A DNA stretch of 64,000 nt from positions 5,817,759 through 5,881,758 of the forward strand of contig OZ038326.1 in the NCBI GenBank assembly GCA_964035795.1. The letters are read 5' to 3'. Of the stretch, positions 49,301 through 61,300 are shown in pieces. Every line of letters starts with the position of its first letter. The first letter of the stretch is position 1. Source of the stretch: Pterobdella sp. o SKG-2022 (taxonomy: Eukaryota > Annelida > Clitellata > Hirudinida > Piscicolidae). The translations under genes and the position numbers were made by a program. The notes below the pieces were generated by a model. The model saw only the letters and a list, made by a program, of their open reading frames with translations, ran no database searches and was not told the DNA's origin.

Positions 49301-52300
49301 TCATGACTCACTGCCACAAATCGGCTTTTCCCTCCTACATCCTCTACGCTTTTGAGGTGCTACATGAGTTTACCTTATTCAAAATTGGATTTTTCAAAAT
49401 TTTATTGAAGTACAGTTAATATATTACGAAAAAATCAAAAAATATTTCTACGAAACGTTTTTTATTCTATTAGAACATGAACAAGGAAGGTATAGTTGAA
49501 TTCAAAGCTCCAAAGCTGTTGGATAGACTGTCCTTGAACAGGCTATCCAAGAAGAAACAAGAAGATTTTGAAAGCAAGGTTTGTACATTGACTTTAAAAT
49601 TTGGTTAAAATTTTTAAAAATATAATTTTACAAAACGAACATTCTAATTTACAAAAGAGCATACGATGTCTCTAAAAAATAAACATTCTATTGAATATCT
49701 GTAATGACTTTCGCCCATATAAAAAACTACTAAAAGTTACCAATTTCAAAATACTATTTGTAGTAGACAAACAAGAGTTTTTCACGTGAGCAAATAATCA
49801 CAAATTTTTTTAAAAATCTTACAATATCAAGTGATTGCTTCTCAATATGAAACATTGTGTTTTTGCAGAATATTCTACAGCACCTTCAAAATATTTTCAA
49901 AATTGAATCTTCTTAAAAATAAAATTAAAAAAATTTTTTTTTTTTTTTTTTGTCATAAGCTCTTAACTTTCTATCTTAAGTTTCACAAATAGTTTGGTTA
50001 AAAAGTCTTAACAAAGCTAGGAATTATTTCTATTGATTCTACATATTATTCATGTTCTGGTTTACATTATTTTTTAATCATTAATAGGTTGAATAGAAAC
50101 AACAATTTTTTACTTTTATGATTTATGAGATTTTAAGATAAGAACAGCGAAATTAATATTACTTTCCGAAAATTTCAGTTTTACAGTCAAATTTCAGCTG
50201 GAATTTTAAAACCTAAAAGTTAGAAAATTTTTTAAAATAATTAATAAGCTATGGGTAAGTATCCTTTCATCAAGCTCTTACTTTCTAAAAAAGATAAATT
50301 TTCACTGAGATAATCTATCAAACTTATTAGTTGGAATATTTTTTTAGTGAAATCATTCAATAAAATTAGAAAACTTCCATGTTCAATTCCCTTTGATGAC
50401 GGCTTACTGGAAATAAATTTTAACGTATTATAAACAAGCATGAGAGATAAGTCTGGAATAAAAAACAAATAAACATACAACAAATAAAAAACACAAAAAC
50501 ACAAACACACAAACAAATATTCACATAGAAGCCCACGAAGACAAACTAATCCCCAGACTCATTTACACAGACAAACTAAACATAAATACATACACACGGC
50601 TTCAAAAACATAAACAAAACAAAGGTACAAACAGAAAGAACACACTTAAAAACACATACACAAAAAAACATATAAGCGCATATACAAGCGCAACCATACA
50701 AACACACAAACAGGTACAGCATGGTTGGACCTCCCTGATTCAACTCTTCAAGATGTTTGCATCTTCATCCTTGCTGGAAACCGCCATTAATAAGTTTATA
50801 TTCGTTTTTTCTTCATTCAACTTTTAATTGTTAGCATTATTTTTTATTTATTAATTTGAGTTCTAGCTCATTTATTTGAATTTATGAATAAATTATCCAA
50901 TTATATAGAAAGTTTTTGATAAAATAATAGAATCTAATGTAAATATATGAAGGATTAAAAAACAACATTAAAAAAACTAATTCTTCACAGACTTCCAGGA
51001 ATAAGGACAAACGCTAAGTGTCTTTCTGCTTCCCGCTTTAAGAGGTTCCTGGAAGAAATACAAAAAGTAATCAGCTTTTGGAAGATGTTTAATTAGTTTT
51101 TTCAAATACACTTTTGATAAAACTCAACTTTTTAATTATGTATATTAATTATATTGCGAAATCCACTTGTATCTTGCTCTTACTTCAACTAACTATTAAG
51201 CAACTTTTGCCCTTTTTGACTTGATAGCTATATTTAACCACTTCTGCCAAACCAAACCTTATCTTCTCCAACTTCTCTCAAATTCACCTCAACACCTTCA
51301 GTTTCTCTCAAATCAATCTCACCACTTCCATCTCTTTTTAAACCAAACCTCTTCACTCCCAACTAATCAGGAATGTGTTCCAGCAAATGTGTCAGACATC
51401 ATATCCAGACATGAGCCCGTTCTAAACTTTTCCAACTTCTCTATTCTTGGTTATATTAAAAAATTATATCCATATTAGATTATACTGCTGTAGGCGTCCC
51501 AGTAGCTGGGGTATACAGCAGTTGGCTAATGAAAGCCATTTTTAGTTGGAACAAAGTTTTCATAGAACTGCCAGCCTAAGCTAACGTCCAACTTGAAACT
51601 ATCGGATTTCAAGAACCGCCGTTCCCACACTTGAGCAGTTTGTCTTGCTGTTGTCAATAAAGAATGATCCTCCGCCAAGCCAAATGACAACAATACCAGG
51701 ATATCAGTTTGCCTGTTACCGAAGTCTACTGTTATCCAGGTTATAAGCAGGAAAGCAGTCTCAACTTGGAGACGCTGTCTTCGGTGCAGTTTAACGTCAT
51801 GCCCAGGACCTATATTCTTTATTATTTTTAATATATTTTAATTCAAGTAGACTTATTCAACTGCAGCTTCAATGACGCTTTTGAAAGTTAAATCTAGAGT
51901 TAATCTCAAGAAAAAACCAATCAACAAACCTAAACGAATTTTAAAAAATCCACATTAACACAAAAATTCACACACAATCACGTGTCAACGAAGGTCTAGG
52001 AAACTACTTAATGCAAGAGAATCAAATGATATTTGACACCAGTTGCCATGACAATATGGACCAACCTTTGAGCCACTACTTCATCGCCACGTCACACAAC
52101 ACGTCAGTCTCTTTTACTGTCTTCATAATTTTTAATCAATGATTGAAACAGTTGAAATAAAAACAAGTATTAAAAATGAAAGAAAAAATGTTCATAGTGT
52201 CATTTGGCAAAAATTCTGTGCTTCAAGCCTAATTAACTTTTAAAAATATGGTTTCCAAAAAACCTTCATAACTCTAACTGGAAGTAAACTTATAAATTAA

Positions 52301-55300
52301 TTGTGGCAGGTACTTAACAAAAGATCAAGTGAAGAGTAAAAGCAGTGTGGAGATGTACGAAAAGGCTTTGAAAAGGGGCTGTCGTTGTCTTGAATGTGAG
52401 TTTGATGTAGTTGAGATTGAGTTTGTGTGATTGAGGTTGGGTTGGTGTGGTTATTGTTGTTGTGTCACTCAAGGCGCCTGAGAATGATCTTCCGAAGCGC
52501 TAGACTCGCTTGTGGGAGGCTCCTTAGTTCTCCGAAAGCAAATCACAACTGGCAGTGGTATTGGGCAGACTGGAATGCAGGGCACCGCAGCCATAGATGC
52601 TCGGCCGATTCTTCTTCACCGCAGGACGGCACCGATAATCTTCGCTTTCCCCGTCAAATGTCGAAAAATGCAGCAGCTGAGCGCAGACGTTGTTTGGACT
52701 GAAACCCATCCATAACAACTTGGGACAGTCGGAGACATTGATCACCGATGCAGCGGCCTTTGCAGAAACCCGCCTGCTTAGGACTCAGAATCGCATTATA
52801 CTCGAGCCATTTTGACATGCGCTTGACGATGATTCTCTCCATAGTTTTACTGATGTTTGAAGTTAGGGTGATTGGGCAGTAGCTCTCGATGAGTTGAGGG
52901 CTCTTGCCTTTCTTGTGGAACGGGAAGATCTCTGCTGTGTGGTGGTCCAGCTGGTATTGAGAAGTTGGAGGAGGACGGGGAGTGCAGCAGGAAGCAGTTG
53001 TTTCAGCATCTTTGGATCAATCCCGTCTAGGACAGAAGCTTTACCTGGTTTGAGTTGATGGAGTGCGCGGCGAAGCTCATCGAGAGTGAATGGAAACTCG
53101 AGTGGTTGCCGGGGAGAACCCTGTAGTCTACGAGCATCTCTTTGAAGCCCTCGTACGGTTCTCTTACTCATATTATCACTTTTGCATCCACTCACCTTTG
53201 CGTATTCGACGACGAACGCTGTTGCTTTGGCCTTGTTTGAAGCGTATTCGCGGTTGCTATATTTCAGCGCCCTTTTTGACTTTTGTGAGAGCAGGCTGGA
53301 TAGCGACTTCACCACTGCCCAGACTTGCTTAGAATTTTTTTTTTTTCCAAGATCTTTTGGAAGTGGAGATGCCAAGTGGTGCGCTTCGTCTCGGCCGTCT
53401 TTTCAGCTACTTTCTTGTATTTATGTAGGTAGGCCGGTCTAGTAGCAGCGCTCAAGTTGCGACGGGGCCGATTCCTTTCTCGGATGAGTGACTTAAGCTC
53501 CCCATTCATCCAGAGAACATTGTTTGGATGAAAAACTTTTTTGGGGATAGCTTCTACCGCTGTTGTTTTGAGGATATCAGTGAACGCGTTGGGAAGATTT
53601 TTTAGAAGCGCAGAGAGGTCACGGTTGGGAAGTTCTCGAAGAACAGCTTTTTAATACTTCCTCCAAACTCCTTTCTGTAAGTTGAGAGTCATTCGGCGTT
53701 CCTCCGACTCAATCTTGAACTCCTTTTTCCATTTAACCAGCATCGGAAGGTGGTCGGAGTAGAGCTCGACAAGAGACCTCTAGCTGCGGGATTCCGCAGT
53801 AAGTGGGTCCATGACTGTTAAGTTTGGAGCACTCAAGTTACTTCCGGTGATGGGAGTAGGGATTAGAAGAGCCCTCATTCAGGAAACTTCAGTCATTGTC
53901 TTCCAACCAGTCATATACGGCCTGCCCTCTGAGATCGGCTTGCACAAAGTCATCTCATAAGACGTGGTGAGCATTGAAGTCATTACATATTAAGCCTCAA
54001 ACTGTAGGTAGACAAGGTAATCGGATTGTGTGGCTGTTAGGTGGGCCGGAGAAAGAGAATGATGCTGGGGGAACATACATCTAAGTGAGGCATATTTGAA
54101 ACCTTCATGCAGTGGGGATGAGAATCTGCTGCATCTCTGCAAGGCCAGAGTTGATGGGCGAGGCTAGAGAGTAGGAGATACCATGACGGATATAGGTTAG
54201 TAGGCTGCCTCTTCGATGGTTTCTGGCTCCACTAAAGGAACAGTTTAATCGGATGGTGTCATAGCACAGAATGAAGAGGTTAGGATCCTCGTGACCAAGT
54301 TTTGTTTTTTGCAACGGCCCTTAGCTCTGTGACCTTAGTTGTTATGGAGTCACAGTTCCACTGCAAGATGGTGAGGTGGGATTGGCATTGAGAGGAAATT
54401 TGCACCTTTCTATCACTACAGCTTATGCCCAAAAATGGTATTTGGGATTGAATACAGGTAGGGCCTAGCCAAGAACTAGCAGCCTTCATAGCGTCACTGC
54501 TGACTTTGATTCGGGCACACATTCCGATTGGAAACCACGGCTATGAAGGCTGCAGAAGAGAGCGCAGAGGTTGGGCAGCTGATCTTTACAAATAGAACAC
54601 TTTTTATTAGAGGCGGTTGAGGGTTGTTTGGTGGCGCTATTTGTAGGAGGGGTGGCTTTATTTGTTTGGTGGTTGGCAATTGGTTGGTGTTTTGGGAACT
54701 GGATGGGGTTTGGGATATAGTAGTTGACGATTGCTGGAAAGGTGCGGTTGCTGGGCTGGGGCAGTTGGGACAGGTTTAGTGCGGGGAACGGTCATATCGG
54801 CTGACTTTGGTGCAAGATCTGTCAACCCAGTTACTGCAGGAGTCACACTGAAGGGGAGGGTTATTGCGTCGAATGTCTTTTGTGCAGATAGAACATTTAG
54901 TCCTTTTCAGGTGGGGTGGTTGTTGAAGATGAGGATGGACGTGATGATAAAGATGTAGGTGACTATGGAGGAGGGATGGAAGAAACGGAAAAGGTAGAAG
55001 AAGAGGACTTCGACTGTCTTGTACAGCCAAACCTGGCGGGATGTGACCCAAGAAGACCATGCAGACAAAGCTTAGGAAGTCTTTTTTATATTTGGACGAG
55101 CTGTACAGAATTTGTGGAAGCTCCGTGGGCAAGTGGTACAGATAATGGGAATGTGGTCGCAACAAATAGCGTGAAAGCACCCTTGGCATTTGACTTTGGG
55201 AGGCCAAGTTTACTCTCAATGTCGCCCACTGAAAAAATGTGATCTGATATGCAGTACGGGCGATTCAGCTCCGATCAATGAAAAGAGGGGCCTCCCACTG

Positions 55301-58300
55301 CGCCAGTCAGTGTGGAAATGATTTGGATTCGTGGGCCTCTCTCGGAAGAAGCCCTTAGCGGGACACCACGGGAAGGTTTCTAATCTTTATCTACGCGGTT
55401 GGTGTGTTGAGATTGGGTCGGTGTGGTTGAGGTTGAGTTTGTGAGGTTGGTGGGGGTGAAGATAGTCTGTTGGTGTGTTTAAAGTTGGGTTGGTCTGGCT
55501 GAAGTTGGGTTGGTGTGGCTGAGAATAGGCTGTTAGAGGTAAAAATGAGTTGGTTTGGTATGGATCAATCTTAGTCTTATTAATCTTTTTAAACTCTAAA
55601 ACGCTAATAATGAATAATACTAATGAATTTTGAAACTACCCAATCAACTGAAGCATAAAAAACTTATGATACTTTTTATACCATCTACAAGAGGTTCGTA
55701 TCTTAGTAAAAGTTTGACTGAGTTCATTTAGGTGAAGTTTAAGAGACGATACGTTTCAGAAGTGTAATGTAATGTGATAGTTATAAAGCGCTTTTCCTCG
55801 CAGTTCAAAAGGCTTGCTTAAAATTTAATTTAGCAAAAACACACTGGAACAGGTGCTAATTGTCGGCCCACGCGGGATTGAACCCGGTAACTTTAAATAA
55901 TAGCTCTAAGAGGCTCAACCACTAAGCTATACGAGCCAACAAAGTTTTAATCGGTGAAAGAAACCCAAGTAGACAAAGTCTTAGATCATTCAAATTACAT
56001 ATAATTGATCAAGCGTAAGTATTTAATGTGGAAAATTTGTTTCTACCAACATTGATGTATCATTGAAAGTATTTTTTGATATAATGATTAACAGTGGATT
56101 GTTGGGACGGCTCTGATTCAGACCCGATCATATATCACGGCTTCACACTCACTTCAAAGATTTGCTTCAAAGAGACCTTGGAAACAATTAAGAAACACGC
56201 CTTCAAATACTCTCAGTTTGTGTTGATCCTGATAGTTTTGTTTTTCTAATTTGAATTGAAATTATTCAAAAAGTTAAAATGAATTATTTCAATATTAATT
56301 GCCCTAATCATAGTTTTCAAAAGCTTGAGTAGCACTTGAAAATATTGAAATATCTCGAAATATCGTTAGCAATCTATACAGTTATCATTCAATATGTAGG
56401 TTTCCATTGATATTGTCCATAGAGAACCACTGCAGTGTGGAGCAACAGAAAAAAATGGCCCACTATTTCAAAGAGATCTTTGGCGGTTGGAACATGAACC
56501 TAATATTGAATATTTTTTATTGATATATTTTTATTCTATTATTTTATCTGCAATTTTAATATTCCATTTTATTATTATTTTTTTTTGCCGATGATCAACA
56601 CACTTGACTGCCAAAAGAATGAATCTTAATTAAAATTTTCAGATTTGTTATATTTGGAAGATATTCCTTCCGATGAATGCCACCTACCTTCTCCTAACCA
56701 ATTGAAAGGCAAAATTATCATTAAGGTATATAAGAACTTATTCCATTTCATATATCAGTTTTAAAAAACATTTTGAGTCTGGTTTTGAAAAGCATCGATG
56801 AATAATTGAATCAAACAGTAAGGCACTTATTTTGTAAACATGACTAACTTTTGAATTATGTCATTGAAGTTCGTATATCCTCAACATAATTAAAATATTT
56901 TTGCTCTTTGAAATTTTTTATTCGAAATTCAAATTTAATGACTTCAATAATGCATTATTTCAAATAAGGCAAAAAAAATAAACGAAAATGCGACAGCAAA
57001 ACATGACGAAGAAACTAAGAACATGCCTAAATCGAAAGAAGATGAGTTCAAAACGAAGAACAACAAAAGCATTTCTTTTAAAATGCTTGATGCTAAGAAA
57101 GCCAAACAAGCTGCAAATCCGAGTCCGAGCTTGGAAGATTTGGTAGAAGTGATAAATGAAGGAGGTGATTTGAATGAGGTCAATGATAAAGTCAATGAGT
57201 TCATCAAAATGGATTCTCTATACAATGATGAGTACAATGAAGAAAGCAAGGTGAAAGAAGAAAGAAATGAAGGCAATGATGAAGACATCAATACAGATCC
57301 TAATGTGAAAGATGACCCATCAACGAAAAATGGCTTGAAGAGAACTCCCACAATAGAGATCATAGAGATCAGTGACTCTGAAGAAGAGGAAGATGATGAT
57401 TTTTTGATAGAACAAGAAATATTAGACACATTCAACCAAAAAGATTTTGAAGAATCAGATTTGATGAGCATTTGTTCGTTGTTGGAAGAAGAGGAAGAGG
57501 TGAGCAAGGCAATTGTTAAAGAGAAGAAGAGGAATAAACTTCTATTGCTCATGGAAAGTTTCAAAGTAGCAAATCAAAACAAGAAAAAATCAAAAAAGGT
57601 TACATTTTATGAATATTTAATGTTTTTTTTTTAAAACAACAAAATGAGTTGATATATTCAAACCAATCATTTGAACTCAGAAAATAATGAAACTAGCGAG
57701 AGAACTCTCAGATCTGGTGGTTTATTGCCAGACCAAGCATTTCAAAGGATTCAAAGAGGCCAGCAACAATGGTTTATAATAACTAGTACACATTAAACAA
57801 TACATTGACAAAAACATGTACACGTTTGATTTTGGAAATACTTCAAAATAATGAAACAACGATGTGTAGGATAAACATTAAAAAAAAAAGAAATAGAAAT
57901 GAACCATTAAAACCACTGCAGACAAACACTACCATATGAGCAGCTTCGGAGAAAAGAAGGCACTGAGGTTGGTAAAAGAAGCAAAGATGAACTTCACTGC
58001 CTACAACACCAAGTATGATCTACCTTCAGACTTAAAACTGTTTAAGATTAAAGGATTTATGATTTATCTTTTGACTCGAGATTGTTTGAAATAAGATAGA
58101 TAGATAATTAAATTTAGCATGCTGGCATAAATAAAGATAATTATGATGATGATTATGTTAATGATTGTACCAAAACGAAATTCAAGCCTAGATATTCAAC
58201 TAATTTTGAAAATTAACCAAATAAACAAGGCTTAAACTATTGTGTTATCATCAAGTTGAATAAACACTTTTGAACCTCCAGACAACTCAGCCGTATTTAC

Positions 58301-61300
58301 CCATCTGGATACAGGATAGACTCCAGCAACTTGAACCCTACACTCTTTTGGGAAGTTGGATGCCAGCTAGGTTGGTGTTGATGTATTTGTGAGATTATGT
58401 TTATAATTTTTATATTTTGAAAATATGTATATGTATAATTTTTTATGGGTTTTAAAACTTTTCAATTAGTTTCCTATATGTAATGTTTGGTTAACGTGAC
58501 AAAATTTTTATATGTTATATATCATTTTTACTTTGAAGAACTTAGCACCTGTTCCACAGTGTGTTTCGCTACATTAAATTTGTATCAAGTGCTTCCATCT
58601 ATAAGGAAAAGCACTCTATAAATACCAAACTACATTACAAAGATAAATTCATTTTTTGACAAAACACTACAAAATAAAAGAAGTTTCTTTGCAATTAAAT
58701 TCAGTTCTGATAAATTATTTGATTTTTTAGAAAAAAACTTAGCTGAAAATGCATTTAAAAAATTAAAAACTTTTTCTCATTAGACATTATAATTTTTCAC
58801 AACCACAACAGTGGCTCTGAACTACCAGACTGCAGGCAAGGAAATGCAGTTGAATCAGGTATGTCGTAGATAACCATCTTTAGGTTGTTAATTATTTAGA
58901 GAAAGATTGGATTTCAAATTCTTAGTCAGTTTTTCAGTTTTTGCTATTTTATGGGTTTTTATATGTCAAGTTATTGAAATAAAGTTATTTAAAAAATAAT
59001 GATTATTAGAAAAAATATAAAGCACATCAAAAATTGATGATATTTTAAAAAATGGAAAAAAAATTAAATAAAACAACATTTCATCTTTGAATAAATAAAA
59101 ATAATCGAAACACTTATGACAGGGGTTCTTCCAGCAAAACAACAGATGTGGATATGTGCTTAAGCCTCCTTTTCTTAGAGGGGGTTGGTTTATTATTTTT
59201 ATTATTATTAGTCCTTTAGACTTCTAAGGAAGCATAGGGTCTCAACAACTTTCCATCTTCCTTTATCTCTGGCGCTGGTTTTGGCTTCTTCCCATGTTAA
59301 GCCAGAGTTCACAGTTTAGGCTTCTTCTCCAAGTCTGCTTTGGACGTCCTATCCTTCTCTTTCCTTGCGAAATCCATTCAAGCGCCTGTCTGGTAATGTT
59401 TCTAAGCTTTTTCCGTAGGGTGTGGCCGACCCATCCCCATTTTCGCCGATTGACTTGGACATTCATTGGTTGTTGATTTGGAATTTCCATAGTTCGACGT
59501 TCGGCACTCTGTTGGACCATCTCAAACGGAGGATCTGTCGAAAGCAACCATTGATGTAGGTTTGCATCTTTGCCCTGTTGGTGTTGATCGCTCTCCAAGT
59601 TTCTGACCCATAAAGCAGCACAGACTTCACGCTGGAGTTGAAGATTCTGAGTTTAGTTTTGGTCGAGATGCTGTTCGCTCTCAACATGGGTCTTAACATG
59701 GCAAATGCTTGTCGAGCTTCCTTTAGCTTAACCTTGATGTCTTCATCTGTACCTCCCGTTCGGCTGATCTTGCTACCTAGATATCCTGTTGGTTATTAAT
59801 GCGCAGTAACTTGATCTTTTCATGGCTAATTTTAAGACCAACCTTTTGTGCTGTGGTTTCAAGATTTCTCATTTTTTCTTGCATGTCTTGCAGACAGTAA
59901 AGCCAAGTCGTCAGCAAACCCAAGGTCTTCTAGTTTCGACGTGAGAGTCCACTGGATGCCTTTTTAGGGATTCCCGTAGGCCTTCTTTGTCACCCAGTCT
60001 AGCACAACAAGAAACAAAAGTGGAGACAGTAGGCAGCTCTGTCTAACTCCGGAAGAGACCTCAAAGCTTTCAGAGTTTTCCGGCATGAATGACTTGACAT
60101 GAGAACCCTTCATAAAGTGCTTTGATGATGTTGACAAACTTTACTGGAACACCATAATGGAGAAGTATGTTCTAGATTGATTCCTTGTCGACACTATCAA
60201 ACGTTTTCTTAAAATCAATGTAGCACATGTAGAGGAGTGACTGACATTTGATGGATTGTTCCACTATGACTCTAAGGGTCGCAATCTGGTCGGCACAAAA
60301 ACGTTCCTTTCTGAAGCCAGCTTGTTCATCTCTCAGCACATTATCAATGGCATCTTTTATTCGTTCCAAGATGATTTTTGTTAAGACTGCTGGGGATGTA
60401 CAGCAATGTAATTTCTCGCCATTTCCTACATTGAAAAAGGTCACTGTGTTTGGGAAGTTTCACCAATAGTTCTTTGCTCCACTCTGTTGGTATCTTTTCT
60501 GTTGCCCATATCAGATTGAGCATTGATGCAGATAGTTAATGATGCCCTTTTCTTCTTCTTTCAACGCTTCTGCTAGAATGTTGTTTGTGCCAGCGGCTTT
60601 TCCGCTTTTCAAACTACTGAGGGCTTTGTGAATTTCTTCTTTGATAATCTCTCCAATGTTGATGCTGAGTGGATTGCCCGAATTTATTTGAGGTCTTTGC
60701 TTTGATGCAGGTTGATTTAGAATTTTTTGAAAATATTCCTTCCACTTCGCTAGTTGGTCTTTCACCGTTGTAAGCAGTCTTCCTTTTTTGTTTCTTACAG
60801 GCCTGTTTGGATTACAGTATCCTCCACTGAGAATTCTGGTGGTGGCATACAAAGTCTTGAGATCTCCCTTGCTAGCCACCTCCTCTGCTTCATCAGCAAA
60901 AGTTTTGGAGTACATTTGTTTGTCTGCTCATAGCTTTTTTTTTACTTTTTTTGAAAGAGCGGAATGTCTGCCAGATGCTTGCTGTTTTTGTTGGCGAGTC
61001 TTAGCCTGGTTCATATCTTGTTTAGCCAACCTTCTTCTCTCCACCTTTTTGCATGATTCGTCACTGATCCACATTTTTCTTCTAAAATGTGCTCATTCCA
61101 AAACGTCTTCACATGCTCCCGCAACTGCTTCTTTGAATGTTAACCATCTCTGCTCAACTTTTTCTGCTTCGCTTGACTGTAGCACTTCGAAGCGGTCGTG
61201 AGAAGAAATCTGAAACGTTTGCCTTGTGTCTTTGTTTAAGTTTTTCGACATTGAACTTTTTTTTTGTTTCAGCCGATTCTTTCTTACGGATAGCTGCATC

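Noticed and set aside
48078..49304. Several minus-strand ORFs rich in Ser, Phe and Leu
   Set aside because: Antisense of the Lys/Glu-rich PLC exon; no splice or family support.
56944..57564. Minus-strand Ser/Leu-rich ORF of 206 residues
   Set aside because: Antisense of the acidic X-Y linker exon of the PLC, which has splice sites in phase with its neighbours.
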